The notes beneath the pieces were generated by a model. That model searched no databases. It was not told the DNA's origin and was given only the letters and a program-made list of their open reading frames with translations. A stretch of 64,000 nucleotides of DNA from Devosia sp. SD17-2 (lineage in GTDB: Bacteria; Pseudomonadota; Alphaproteobacteria; Rhizobiales; Devosiaceae): contig NZ_CP104002.1 of assembly GCF_029201565.1 (NCBI RefSeq), positions 885,001-949,000 on the forward strand, in the 5' to 3' direction. Numbering within the stretch: position 1 is the first letter of the stretch; each line of letters opens with the position of its first letter. A program made the translations under genes and the position numbers. Shown here piece after piece: positions 55,419 to 64,000 of the stretch.

Positions 55419-56770
55419 GCGGCAAGCTGCTGCTCTCCTACTTTCAGCGCATCTTCCTCAGCAGCCTTACTGAGGAATTGCGCGAGCGCGGCCTTCCGAG
55501 AATCTCGATCAAGCGCATAGGCGGTCTGCCTGAACTTGACCCCGTCGAGCAGCCCTTGGATATAACCGGCGATCGTGTCAGCGGCCATGATGAGGGCCGT
55601 GTCGAGCGTGTGAATGTACTTGCTCGTGACCGTGCCCTTGGAGTGGCCGACCAGCGCGGCGATCGTGCCTTCGGTGAAACCAAGATCATTGGCGATGCTC
55701 GCGAAGCTATGGCGCAGGACATGCGGCGTCACATCAGACAGCGGGGAGTCTCTGAAAATTTGTCTCCAATGGTTGGGGAAGCCGCCGAAGGCGTTGTCCT
55801 CTCCCTGGCCGGGAAAGACATACGTACCCGTCGCGGTCTTGCGGCGTTCTTCCAGATACTCGACCACAGCAAGCCCGATGGGACGAACCGAGGCACCTTC
55901 CTTGCTGTCCACGAGACGCATGCAACTCGCGTCGGTGTCTGCTTCGGTCCACATGAGACCGATTATCTCGCTGCGGCGGCAGCCAGTAAGCGCGATCTGG
56001 CGAATGATTTCGACCGTCATTTCAAATTTCGAGGTCGCAGCCGCTTCGCGAAGAATCTCGCCCAGCATTCGGTACTCGGCTTCGGTGAGACGACGATCGC
56101 GCACATTGTCCTTGGGCTTGCGGACACCGTGTGCCGGATTGGTGGTAATGATCCCGGCTTCCATTGCATAGGTGAAGATGCCACCAAGAAGTCCAATCGT
56201 TCGTGTAGCCGTGCCGGCGCCGCCTGTTACAACGGCCTTGCCGCGTAGCTTCTTCGTCTTCACCGACACCGCCGTCTTGCCAGCCATGATGTCCTTCAAA
56301 ACCTTGGCAATGTCGGCTTTCGCCAGGTCCTTAACCCGACGGCTGCCGATGAGCGGGATGATGTGTCGATGAATCCGGCCGGTGTCGGTGATAATGGTGG
56401 TTGCCTTCTTCGGTCGACCACCTTTCCCGAGGATGAGACCGGCTTCGAGATCTTTGAGATACATCGCGCACAGCTCTTTGACAGTGACTGCCTGATGATC
56501 GAGCAGGCGTTCCTCCGAAGGGTTGTCACCCTGCGCAACGCGGCCGAGCTGCACCTTCGCCTCTTGCCGCGCCGTCTCCGCCGTCCAGATGCCATGGAAG
56601 CCGATCGTGTAGCGACGGGTTCGACCTGCGGCTCGATATTGGATAAGGTAGCTGCGTTTTCCGGACGCGAAAACGCGAAGGCCGAAGCCTGGCAGCTCGT
56701 CGTCCCAGATGAAGTAGTCCTTCTCACGGACCGCGGCTGCGTCCACGACGCGCTTCGTCAGCTTGGCCAT
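55415..56770 (-). CDS. int: Tyrosine integrase (P4-like, DUF4102)
   Basis: 451 aa. DUF4102 arm-binding domain at the N-terminus (WDDELPGFGLRVFASGKRSY, then YTIGFHGIWTAETARQEAKV), core-binding domain (about 95-200) and catalytic domain with Arg (LTGCRRSEIIGL), HxxR (HVLRHSFAS), His (GHSKGTVTSKYIH) and Tyr in the same segment. It recombines att sites at tRNA 3' ends. The start at 56770 has AAGGAGG upstream. The orphan tRNA-Arg half lies 185 nt upstream, as expected for its att site. The stop TAG overlaps the IS5 target CTAG. Confidence 0.93.
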   Translation of the reverse strand: MAKLTKRVVDAAAVREKDYFIWDDELPGFGLRVFASGKRSYLIQYRAAGRTRRYTIGFHGIWTAETARQEAKVQLGRVAQGDNPSEERLLDHQAVTVKELCAMYLKDLEAGLILGKGGRPKKATTIITDTGRIHRHIIPLIGSRRVKDLAKADIAKVLKDIMAGKTAVSVKTKKLRGKAVVTGGAGTATRTIGLLGGIFTYAMEAGIITTNPAHGVRKPKDNVRDRRLTEAEYRMLGEILREAAATSKFEMTVEIIRQIALTGCRRSEIIGLMWTEADTDASCMRLVDSKEGASVRPIGLAVVEYLEERRKTATGTYVFPGQGEDNAFGGFPNHWRQIFRDSPLSDVTPHVLRHSFASIANDLGFTEGTIAALVGHSKGTVTSKYIHTLDTALIMAADTIAGYIQGLLDGVKFRQTAYALDRDSRKAALAQFLSKAAEEDALKVGEQQLAA

Positions 56771-56954
56771 TACGCGTTTCCTCCTTGGAGAGCCGGTTGC
56801 CTCCACGGAAGCACCACGGAAGCAGGCGAATGAAAGTCGGAGCGAAGTTCCGGATACAGATTTCGGCGGGAGAAACCGAATTGTCCATGGATTTCAAGGC
56901 AGTGTAGTATCATAGCGTGTCCTAGCGTGCATTTCGGATAGCCAGGACAAATTG

Positions 56955-56999
56955 CTCCGAAGGCAGAGGCCACACGTTCGAATCGTGTCGGGTGCGCCA
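56955..56999 (+). repeat. Orphan tRNA-Arg(CCG) 3' half, attachment-site scar
   Basis: Anticodon loop CTCCGAA, half stem GGCAG, T-arm ACACG-TTCGAAT-CGTGT and acceptor strand CGGGTGCGCCA with encoded CCA. There is no 5' half upstream, so it is not a tRNA gene. It matches 7306-7350 at 37 of 45 positions, and the differences lie in the T-arm and pair properly, pointing to displacement of an authentic tRNA end. It is the likely right att site of the island. Confidence 0.85.
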
Positions 57000-57416
57000 T
57001 TTTTCTCTCCGCCATTTCAAAGACTTCGAGACGGGCATGAGCTGTTCATATGCCTCCTGTTTCGCGGCCGTTCACACTTGGCCACGCCAACGGGGCCGTG
57101 CTTTGGCGACCCTTCGCATGCGAAATGAGAGATGGCGGCGCGAGTGCGCCTTACCGGGCATGCACCCCGCGCAAGGAGCTTCTTGGCTGGAGCGGTGCTC
57201 CGCGATGAATCCGGCAGACCGAGCTTGAATTCGATCGAGCGGCTTTGGGCGTCGTCATCGCGTGCAATTCCAGCGTTGGCCTCGCTTTTACGGCCATCCA
57301 GAGCCGAGAGGATGGTTTCCCATCATTTTGCCATGCGTCCCCCGGGAATATCCTGGGGGACCGTGATCGGGGTGAACGCTTGAGGTTGCTTTCTGCAGTC
57401 TCGGCCAGGGCAGGGC
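57000..57416. other. Non-coding stretch, nothing recognised
   Basis: About 420 nt between the att scar and the TRAP operon. Several short open frames exist on both strands but none has a ribosome site or recognisable product. It is probably the original sequence downstream of the host tRNA. Confidence 0.5.
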
Positions 57417-58730
57417 TCACCTCACGGCCCAGGTCGCGATGGGCGGAAAGAAGAGGATGATGGCCAGCACCGTCAGTTGCAGCGCGATGAAGGGCAGCAG
57501 CGCCGTATAGATGTGCTTGAGCGTTATGTCCTTGGGCGCCACGCTTTTGAGGTAGAAGGCCGCGGGGCCAAAGGGCGGGGTGAGATAGGAGACCTGCATG
57601 TTGACCGCAAACAGGATGCCGAACCAGATCGGGTCATAGCCAAGCTGGATCACGATGGGCACAAAGATCGGGAGGGTCAGCAGGGCGATGCCGATCCAGT
57701 CGAGGAACATTCCCAGCACCAGCAGGATCAGCATCATCACCATGATGATGACAACTGGCGGCGCATCAATGGCCAGAATGGCGCTCGATACGAACCGATT
57801 GCCGCCCATCAGATTGTAGACGCCGACCAGCACGGCCGCGGCGATGCCGATCCAGATGATCATGCCGCAGGTTTCAAGCGTGTGGACCAGGCTGGCCTGC
57901 AACATCTTCACGTTGAGCTCCCGCCGCAATAGCGAGATCAACAGGACTGCGGATACACCAAGGGCCGCGGCCTCGGTGATGGAGGCAATGCCCCCATAGA
58001 TCGAGCCCAGCACCACGAGAACGATGAAAAGCGGCGCGGCCATTGAGCGAAGGGCGCTGCCCAGGGATTCCTCGGCGAGTTCCTCCTCTGACATCGGCGG
58101 GCCCATGGCCGGATTGCGCAGACAGATGAACAGGACGTAGGCGACGTAAAACGCCAGCAGCAGCAGCGCGGGCGTGACTGCGGCGACGAAGAGATCGGCG
58201 ATGGAGACGCTGGCGACTAGGCCATAGATGATCAGCACGATCGAGGGCGGCATCATGGTGCCGAGCGAGCCACCAGCGACGACAACGCCGATGGAGAGGT
58301 TTCGGTCGTAGCCCAATCGCAGCATCTGCGGCAGAGCGAGAATGCCCAGCAGCACGATTTCACCGCCGATGACGCCCGACATCGCGGCCATCAGAATGGC
58401 GACAATAAGTGTTTGTACAGCGACACCGCCCGGCAGGCGTCCGGCGAGGATGCGCATGCCCTTGAAGAGATCGCGCGCAATGCCGGAGCGGTCGAGCAGC
58501 GCCGCCATGAGAATAAACATGGGAATGGCGACCAGCGAATATTCGGTGATGAAACCGAAAATGCGCGAAGTCACCAGAGGCAGGGCAGAACCACCGAACC
58601 AGCCAAAGGTGAAAATCAGCGCGACGAGGCCGGTGACCCAGGCAAGGGGCAGGCCGGTCAGCAGAAGAAGGAAAATGCCCCCGACAAGGACATAGGAGCC
58701 GAGTTCAATACCAAGTGCGTTCAGACCCAC
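57417..58730 (-). CDS. TRAP transporter large permease (DctM)
   Basis: 437 aa, about 12 membrane helices. DctM features: FGWFGGSALPLVTSRIFG, SLVAIPMFILMAALLDRSGI, SGVIGGEIVLLGILALPQML, SLGTMMPPSIVLIIYGLVAS. It forms the sodium-driven channel of the transporter. The GTG start at 58730 lies 1 nt after the DctQ stop. An ATG at 58787 is in frame but inside DctQ. Confidence 0.92.
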   Translation of the reverse strand: MGLNALGIELGSYVLVGGIFLLLLTGLPLAWVTGLVALIFTFGWFGGSALPLVTSRIFGFITEYSLVAIPMFILMAALLDRSGIARDLFKGMRILAGRLPGGVAVQTLIVAILMAAMSGVIGGEIVLLGILALPQMLRLGYDRNLSIGVVVAGGSLGTMMPPSIVLIIYGLVASVSIADLFVAAVTPALLLLAFYVAYVLFICLRNPAMGPPMSEEELAEESLGSALRSMAAPLFIVLVVLGSIYGGIASITEAAALGVSAVLLISLLRRELNVKMLQASLVHTLETCGMIIWIGIAAAVLVGVYNLMGGNRFVSSAILAIDAPPVVIIMVMMLILLVLGMFLDWIGIALLTLPIFVPIVIQLGYDPIWFGILFAVNMQVSYLTPPFGPAAFYLKSVAPKDITLKHIYTALLPFIALQLTVLAIILFFPPIATWAVR

Positions 58731-58731
58731 T

Positions 58732-59310
58732 TCACTGCTCCCCGGACGCGTCGACGGTTGCGGCCGGCTTGCGCCTGATGGCCTCAACGAGATGGAGCAC
58801 TGTCTGGACGAACATGACGCCGCAGCAGATCAGCACCAGAATTTTCAGAAGAGCCGGCGTAGGCGGGTTCCAGGCCGTGCCTGTTCCCTCGAGCCGGAAT
58901 TCGCCGCTAGGGGTGAAAGTGGCCTTGGACGACATAATCCAGGCCGCGTAGGAGAGGCCGCCGAAGAAGGCCAGGGCCAGGATGGAATTGATGATATCGA
59001 ACCAGCGGCGCTTCTGGGGCGAGACGCTGTCGTAAAATATGCGCACCCGGATGTGCTTGTCGCGTGCCAAGGCGATGGGGCCGCCAATCAGGAAGATGGC
59101 GGCAATCAGGAAGGTGGTGGTCTCGTGCGCCCAAAATGTGGGACGGCCGAAGACGTAGCGCGCAACGACCTCGATCACCGAAACGGCGAATGCCAGGAAG
59201 ATCGCCCAGGCAAAAAACTTCGTTGATCCGGCGACAATGCGGTCGAGGCCGCTTCTGATTTCATTATCGTCGTCCAGGGTCTGGGCGACCAGTTCGGGGT
59301 CCTCGGACAT
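58732..59310 (-). CDS. TRAP transporter small permease (DctQ)
   Basis: 192 aa with four membrane helices; typical VIEVVARYVFGRPTFWAHET, then IALARDKHIRVRIFYDSVSP. A longer than usual loop between helices 3 and 4 (SSKATFTPSGEFRLEGTGTA) is noticeable. It pairs with DctM in the inner membrane. Confidence 0.9.
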   Translation of the reverse strand: MSEDPELVAQTLDDDNEIRSGLDRIVAGSTKFFAWAIFLAFAVSVIEVVARYVFGRPTFWAHETTTFLIAAIFLIGGPIALARDKHIRVRIFYDSVSPQKRRWFDIINSILALAFFGGLSYAAWIMSSKATFTPSGEFRLEGTGTAWNPPTPALLKILVLICCGVMFVQTVLHLVEAIRRKPAATVDASGEQ

Positions 59311-59388
59311 TGGGCACTTTCCTCTTGCGCAATAAAGTGTCCGGCGGGTGACCCGCCGGAGTGTTCGCGTTGAGAAGGCAGTTGCCTG

Positions 59389-60414
59389 CTAAAGCAGATT
59401 GCGCCCTTCGAGATAGGCAGTGACGGCCTCGTAATAGCGCTGGGTCATTTCGCTGCGGCCGGCCCAGTTCTGCCACTCCTCCTGAGCGATACGACGGAAT
59501 TTGGCGCGCTCATCGCCGGACCAGTTGATGATCTCGATCTTGGGATTGGCGCGGGCTTCAGCCACAGCTGCAGCATCGAGCATGCGCACCGAATAGACGT
59601 GATCGAAGATGAACTGATCCACCGAAGCATCGAGGATCGCCTGCAGGTCTTCGGGCAGCCCGTCCCAGATTTCCTTATTGATAGAAATGTCGATCAGCGG
59701 CAGCGAGTGGAAGCCGGGATAGAGCGGGTAGGGCGCCACATCGTTCATGCCCAGGGCCTGATTGGTGGCAAAGACGGTATTGTCCGCAGCGTCGACGACG
59801 CCCTTGTCGAGCGCCGAGAAAATTTCCGAGCCTGGCAGGGCGACAGGTGCGGCGCCGGCCTTGGAGAAAATCTCGAACACCATGCCTTCGGGAGCGCGCA
59901 GCTTGACCCCTTCCAGATCCTCGACAGTGCGGATGGGAACGCCGGCAACCAGCGCCTCTGGCTCGGTGGCGGCGGCGCCAATGAAGTGCACGCCATAGGG
60001 CTCGACCAGTTCGGCGTAGAGCTCATGGCCGCCACCGGACTGCATGAAGCCGAGCAGCTCGAAGGGATCGCTCCAGGCCCCGACAAGGTTGCCCATCATG
60101 GCGAAGGCCGGATCGCGGCCAGAAAAATAGCTCGGATCCGTCAGGTGACCTTGCAGGATGCCGGTGCCGACGGCTTCAAGCGTGTCGGTGTGCGGCACGA
60201 CTGCGCCGATGGGCAGGATTTCGATCTCGATCCGGCCGCCAGAAAGGACGCCGACATTCTTGGCCCATTTGGTCTTGTTTACGAAACCGGGCTCTCCAGC
60301 CGTTTCCGATGTCTGGAAGGTCCAGTTGTAGTCAGCGGCCATGGCAGCTGCTGACATGGCCATCAATGACCCGGCCAGCATGGCAATTCTTGAGATCGTG
60401 CCCAAACCAATCAT
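59389..60414 (-). CDS. TRAP transporter substrate-binding protein (DctP)
   Basis: 341 aa with signal peptide ending MSAAAMAAD. Periplasmic DctP fold: GGRIEIEILPIGAVVPHTDT, RTVEDLEGVKLRAPEGMVFE, the conserved Arg in that motif being the usual carboxylate clamp, and SALDKGVVDAADNTVFA. Similar in style to DctP proteins for mannitol or halogenated/keto acids, but the ligand cannot be told. First gene of the operon. Confidence 0.92.
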   Translation of the reverse strand: MIGLGTISRIAMLAGSLMAMSAAAMAADYNWTFQTSETAGEPGFVNKTKWAKNVGVLSGGRIEIEILPIGAVVPHTDTLEAVGTGILQGHLTDPSYFSGRDPAFAMMGNLVGAWSDPFELLGFMQSGGGHELYAELVEPYGVHFIGAAATEPEALVAGVPIRTVEDLEGVKLRAPEGMVFEIFSKAGAAPVALPGSEIFSALDKGVVDAADNTVFATNQALGMNDVAPYPLYPGFHSLPLIDISINKEIWDGLPEDLQAILDASVDQFIFDHVYSVRMLDAAAVAEARANPKIEIINWSGDERAKFRRIAQEEWQNWAGRSEMTQRYYEAVTAYLEGRNLL

Positions 60415-60905
60415 ATTCTCTCTCCCCAGGGATGATGCAAAGCCAATTGTTGTTTGTGCTCAGGAGTGCATCCGCCCCCCGCACCCCTCTAAGGTGTGCA
60501 TGTATGGAAGCCGCAGGCAACGCTTAATTGCCTCGGCTGGTCCAAGTTTTCTATGGAATGATTGATGACGGGAAGATGCCCGGCGGGAAATTCGGGCGAG
60601 AACTGGGACGTGCCCGATTTTGAAAATAACCGGGCTTGAGCGGACGCGCGACGAGCAATTGTTATTGCTGGCTAAGTGATCGTCAGATGGTGACGTCTTG
60701 GGGTAATGCTGAGCGGCGGAACGGTTCAGCCCGCCGATGGCTGCAGACCCCATTTGAGACGTTGGAGCAACAATTGGAATGCGGCTCCAGAGTAAACCGC
60801 CGCCACCATGCCGCAGCACAGTCGCACAAGGCCGCTGCATGACGTGATCGTCATCCGCATACCCGGCAGAACTCTGCAGTTGTGGCTGGACTTTTTCTCA
60901 TTGGA
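60415..60905. other. Intergenic region upstream of TRAP operon
   Basis: About 490 nt between the DctP start and the IclR stop. It must hold the promoter of the left TRAP operon. I saw no copy of the GTGGAC palindrome present at 61768 and no convincing small gene or hairpin. Confidence 0.45.
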
Positions 60906-61715
60906 TCAGACGATTGTCGAAAATTGCCTGCTGATCTGCTCGGCAGCCTGGACGAGGAGGCCGGCGATATGGGCGTGGCGTTGTGGATCGAGCCGGTACA
61001 CAGGAACACTGATGCTGATGGCGCCGACGGGCTCGCCGGACCTGTTGTAAATGGGGCTGCCGACGCAGCGGATGTGTGGCTCATTCTCCTCGTTGTCCTC
61101 GGCATAGCCCCGCTTGCGGGACTTCATGAGCTCTTCGCGCAGCGTTGCTGGATCGGTGAACGTGTGCTCCGTATGTCGCTTGAGCGTCAGCTCGGATAGA
61201 ACCTGGTCGAGGCGATCCGGGGTGAGCCCGGAGAGCCATGCCTTGCCCACCGAGGTCGAGTGAACCTCAACCTGCCCCCCGATGCTGGTCTTCATCTGGA
61301 CCGTGTTCGAGCCCTCTATCTTGTCGATGTAGACCATCCTGTTCGAGCTCGGCACGGCAAGGTGCACAACCTCGTCCGTGGCATCGCGCAGGGACTCGAG
61401 GAAGTCGCGCGCCACGGTGCGAAGGTCCGAATTTTCCCAGGTCTTTGACGCCAGCTGGATCAGGCGCGGCCCCAGCCGATAGGTGCCGTCTTCTCGCCTC
61501 TGCACCACGAGACCTTCGGCGACGAGCGCCGCCACAAGACGATAGACCGTCCCGCGCGGATAGGGGGTGGCCTTGGTCAGTTGGGCGATGTCAATGCCGC
61601 GCGGCGCGTCCGCGATGGTCTGCAGGACCATCATGAACTTCGAGAACGCTGCAGCGCCCTGAACCTGGTTACTGCCGCGACCGGCATCTCCGTCCAGAAC
61701 GATATTGTCAGCCAT
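60906..61715 (-). CDS. IclR-family transcriptional regulator
   Basis: 269 aa. Winged helix at about 25-90 (FSKFMMVLQTIADAPRGIDI, then RGTVYRLVAALVAEGLVV), then the IclR effector domain (VHLAVPSSNRMVYIDKIEGS, SIGGQVEVHSTSVGKAWLSG, GYAEDNEENEPHIRCVGSPI, GAISISVPVYR). The start at 61715 has GGAG 7 nt upstream; ATG 61745 is also in frame. It lies between two TRAP operons and probably controls one or both. Confidence 0.9.
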   Translation of the reverse strand: MADNIVLDGDAGRGSNQVQGAAAFSKFMMVLQTIADAPRGIDIAQLTKATPYPRGTVYRLVAALVAEGLVVQRREDGTYRLGPRLIQLASKTWENSDLRTVARDFLESLRDATDEVVHLAVPSSNRMVYIDKIEGSNTVQMKTSIGGQVEVHSTSVGKAWLSGLTPDRLDQVLSELTLKRHTEHTFTDPATLREELMKSRKRGYAEDNEENEPHIRCVGSPIYNRSGEPVGAISISVPVYRLDPQRHAHIAGLLVQAAEQISRQFSTIV

Positions 61716-61767
61716 TTGAAACTCCGTTGCGGACCTTGACAGCACCCCACCCTACAGCCAGTCATTT

Positions 61768-61786
61768 TGTGGACAGAGTGTCCACA
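61768..61786. promoter_or_regulatory. Probable IclR operator (palindrome)
   Basis: TGTGGAC-AGAGT-GTCCACA: perfect 7-bp arms with a 5-nt spacer, in the 233-nt divergent region between the IclR gene and the DUF1330/TRAP genes, about 53 nt from the IclR start. Position and symmetry fit autoregulation and control of the plus-strand operon. Confidence 0.6.
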
Positions 61787-61948
61787 CTGTAGGCAATTAT
61801 TGTCTGCGTCCTGGGGAGGACGACGCATTCTCTATATCAACCGCCAACCGCTGTAACCATCCGGGCATACGGTCGCGGAGGCGCACCTGGGGGGTGGTGA
61901 TGTGTAGAGCGCGCAGTGAGACCGGCACTTGCATTGGGAGGATTGAGC

Positions 61949-62239
61949 ATGACGAAGAAGGGTTATTGGGTCGCAATGGTCGATATTGCCGACCAGGAAG
62001 GCTACAAAGAGTACATTGCCCTGAACAAGGCGGCCTTCGATAAATACGGCGCCAAATTCGTCGTCCGCGCGGGCAAAAGCGAAATCATGGAAGGCCCGGC
62101 TGCCAATCGTCTGGCAGTGATCGAGTTCGCAGACTTCGACACTGCGATGGCCTGCTACAGTTCCCCTGAATATCAAAAGGCCCTTGAGGTCCGGAAGAAA
62201 TACTCCAAGGCGCATTTTGCAGTCGTGGAAGGTGTCTGA
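61949..62239 (+). CDS. DUF1330 protein
   Basis: 96 aa, dimeric alpha-beta barrel type: KGYWVAMVDIADQEGYKEYI, AFDKYGAKFVVRAGKSEIME, RLAVIEFADFDTAMACYSSP, EYQKALEVRKKYSKAHFAVV. GGGAGG precedes the ATG. It overlaps the next TRAP gene (TGATG), so it may work on the imported compound. Confidence 0.88.
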   Translation: MTKKGYWVAMVDIADQEGYKEYIALNKAAFDKYGAKFVVRAGKSEIMEGPAANRLAVIEFADFDTAMACYSSPEYQKALEVRKKYSKAHFAVVEGV

Positions 62240-62847
62240 TGCACCCCTTCGGCACCAAGGCCTCTGAGCCCATCGCCGAAATCGATCCAGCGATGAGCCG
62301 CCAGATGCCCAAACCACTTCGGATGGTCATGAAGCTGTTTGACGTCCTCGTCGTCATCGGCATGACCGTGATGAGCGTCATGGTCTTTCTCAATGTGGTG
62401 CTGCGCTACGGCTTCAATTCCGGCATCCCGATTTCGGTCGAACTCTCCCGCATCATCTTTGTCTGGATCATCATGCTCGGCTCGATCGCGGCGCTCGCGC
62501 AGGGCGCGCATCTGGCGGTGGATTCCTTTGTCGCCAAGCTGCCCCGGACCGGCCGCGTCGTGTGCTTCCTGGTCGCCCATGGGCTGATGCACTGGTGCTG
62601 CCTGATGCTCTGGCAGGGCAGCTGGGTGCAGACCGCGCTCAACTGGAACAATCATGCAGCCCTGTCGGGTATTTCGGTCGGCCTTGTCTACGCCTCCGGC
62701 CTCGTCGCGGCTCTTTTCATGGCGGTCTGTCTTCTCTTCAACCTCTATCGCTTCATGCGCGGTGAGCTTCCGCCCACCTGGGCAGGAGAGCGCCAGGCCC
62801 CGAGCGTGCCACTGCCCGCAGCGGCGACGCGTGAGGACGGCCGCTGA
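62239..62847 (+). CDS. TRAP transporter small permease (DctQ)
   Basis: 202 aa with four membrane helices: VLVVIGMTVMSVMVFLNVVL, RYGFNSGIPISVELSRIIFV, LGSIAALAQGAHLAVDSFVA, ISVGLVYASGLVAALFMAVC. The canonical DctQ motif RYGF..I..S.ELSRI is present. Coupled to both neighbours by TGATG overlaps. Confidence 0.9.
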   Translation: MHPFGTKASEPIAEIDPAMSRQMPKPLRMVMKLFDVLVVIGMTVMSVMVFLNVVLRYGFNSGIPISVELSRIIFVWIIMLGSIAALAQGAHLAVDSFVAKLPRTGRVVCFLVAHGLMHWCCLMLWQGSWVQTALNWNNHAALSGISVGLVYASGLVAALFMAVCLLFNLYRFMRGELPPTWAGERQAPSVPLPAAATREDGR

Positions 62848-64000
62848 TGACCATTCTGGTATTTCTCGGCTCCCTCCTTGGTGCCATTGGCATCGGCATT
62901 CCGATCAGCTTCGCACTGATGCTGTCGGGCGTGTCCTTGATGCTGCTGTTCGGCAATCTGGATGCGCAGATCCTGGCGCAAAAGCTCATCGACGGAGCCG
63001 ATAGCTATCGGCTCATGGCGATCCCGTTCTTTCTGATCGCCGGCGAATTGATGAACGCTGGTGGCCTGTCGCGGCGCATCGTCAATTTCGCCCTGGCGCT
63101 CTTTGGTCACCTGCGGGGCGGGCTCGGCTACGTGGTCATCGGGACGGGTCTGATCTTTGCCAGTCTCTCCGGTTCCGCGATTGCCGATACGGCAACCCTT
63201 GCGGTCATGCTCATCCCACTGATGCGTCAGGCCGGCTATGATATCCCGCGGGCCAGCGGTCTCATGGCAGCGACCGGGATTATCGCCCCGATCATTCCGC
63301 CATCGGTCGGCTTCGTCATCCTTGGGGTGACCGCCAATATCTCGATCGTCAGCCTGTTTCTCGCCGGTATCGTACCCGGCCTGATGATGGCAGCGAGCCT
63401 GACCGTCACCTGGTGGCTTCTGGCGCGCAAGGAAAACGCCGCGGTTCTGCCCCGTCAGCCGTTTGCGGTGGTGTTGAAGAGCCTCGGTTCGGCCGTGTGG
63501 GCCTTGTTCCTGCCCATCATCATCATTGTCGGGCTGCGGTTCGGTGTCTTCACGCCCACCGAAGCCGGTGTCGTGGCGGCCGCCTACGCCTTGTTCGTCA
63601 GTGTCGTCGTTTACCGCGAACTGACTTTGGCAAAGCTCTACGAGGCAATCCTGGCGGCCGGTCGGATGACCGCTGTGATCATGTTGCTCGTCGCCGCTTC
63701 GATGGTGACCGCGTTCATGATCGCCATCGCCAACCTGCCGGGGACGCTTATCGGTATCCTGCAGCCGTTCATCGATAACCCGACCGCTGTCATGGCCCTG
63801 ATCGTTCTGATGGTGTTCGTGATCGGCATGGTGCTCGATTTCGCCCCGGTCATCGCGATCCTCGTGCCGGTCTTCATGCCAGTCGTCAAAGCCGCTGGTA
63901 TCGACCCGGTCTACTTCGGCGTCGTGTTCTTGATGACGGCGGCTGTCGGCATGATCACGCCACCGGTGGGGGCGGTGCTCAACACCGTCTGCGGGGTCAG
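62847..64000 (+). CDS. TRAP transporter large permease (DctM), partial
   Basis: 384 codons, cut by the window end. DctM core motifs: GIPISFALMLSGVSLMLLFG, RLMAIPFFLIAGELMNAGGL, FASLSGSAIADTATLAVMLI, GIIAPIIPPSVGFVILGVTA, VGMITPPVGAVLNTVCGV. The binding protein of this system is not yet seen and may follow beyond the window. Confidence 0.9.
   Translation, partial: MTILVFLGSLLGAIGIGIPISFALMLSGVSLMLLFGNLDAQILAQKLIDGADSYRLMAIPFFLIAGELMNAGGLSRRIVNFALALFGHLRGGLGYVVIGTGLIFASLSGSAIADTATLAVMLIPLMRQAGYDIPRASGLMAATGIIAPIIPPSVGFVILGVTANISIVSLFLAGIVPGLMMAASLTVTWWLLARKENAAVLPRQPFAVVLKSLGSAVWALFLPIIIIVGLRFGVFTPTEAGVVAAAYALFVSVVVYRELTLAKLYEAILAAGRMTAVIMLLVAASMVTAFMIAIANLPGTLIGILQPFIDNPTAVMALIVLMVFVIGMVLDFAPVIAILVPVFMPVVKAAGIDPVYFGVVFLMTAAVGMITPPVGAVLNTVCGV

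Noticed and set aside
56951..56999. A second functional tRNA-Arg gene
   Set aside because: No acceptor 5' strand, D-arm or 5' anticodon stem upstream; only the 3' half is present.

Overview
The window looks like chromosomal DNA of a GC-rich alphaproteobacterium, most likely Hyphomicrobiales (Devosia-like). This is inferred from the YhaO/YhaN-type repair pair, the split PAS/MCP chemoreceptor, several TRAP transporters, the cytochrome oxidase type and the IS families. No 16S gene or other taxonomic marker is present, so the genus is a guess.

Layout. (1) 1-7273 is ordinary backbone: a DNA-repair exonuclease/ATPase pair, a PAS protein plus MCP, a small lipoprotein and 3-methyladenine DNA glycosylase I. 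(2) 7274-7350 is an intact tRNA-Arg(CCG). At 56955-56999 lies a second, orphan 3' half of a tRNA-Arg(CCG). It has the same anticodon loop and acceptor end but a different, still pairable T-stem. A serine recombinase abuts the left copy and a tyrosine integrase the right one. I read 7.3-57.0 kb as a mosaic genomic island of about 50 kb whose attachment site displaced the original tRNA 3' half. (3) 9.8-22.2 kb is an IS graveyard (IS3/IS2 type, IS66 fragment, an rve-type DDE element, IS21 remnant, IS5/IS427 type, IS3 remnant). Between the IS copies are a truncated sugar transferase, an RTX/DUF4214 protein, a decayed phage lysis cassette and a diguanylate cyclase. (4) 22.6-30.5 kb is a respiratory block: a heme-copper oxidase (subunit II, a long subunit I with a membrane extension, a small membrane protein), CtaG- and CopD-like assembly proteins, a DUF2231 protein and a membrane PQQ-dependent dehydrogenase. 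(5) 30.6-37.3 kb holds broken genes: a LysR regulator, a LivM fragment, an IS3 element, and a phosphotransferase (APH family) cut by an intact IS66 that carries an extra gene. (6) 37.5-50.4 kb is a striking block of about 17 mostly secreted or membrane proteins of unknown function around an ECF sigma/anti-sigma pair. (7) 50.4-54.3 kb is a remnant of a defence-like module: a truncated phospholipase D-like gene, a DUF6361-like gene, and a chimeric gene joining a tandem AAA+ ATPase in frame to a UvrD/RecB-like helicase-nuclease tail. (8) 54.6-57.0 kb has an IS5-type element, the integrase and the tRNA half. (9) 57.4-64.0 kb is backbone again: two TRAP transporter operons with an IclR regulator, a palindromic operator and a DUF1330 protein between them.

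How the genes work together. The flanks are catabolic and maintenance genes. The island imports an alternative periplasmic electron route (PQQ dehydrogenase to quinone, oxidase to oxygen) and an envelope-associated secretome whose sigma factor is co-transcribed with some of the secreted proteins. The island is decaying: I count at least eight frameshifted or truncated genes, some at homopolymers, so sequencing error cannot be excluded for those.
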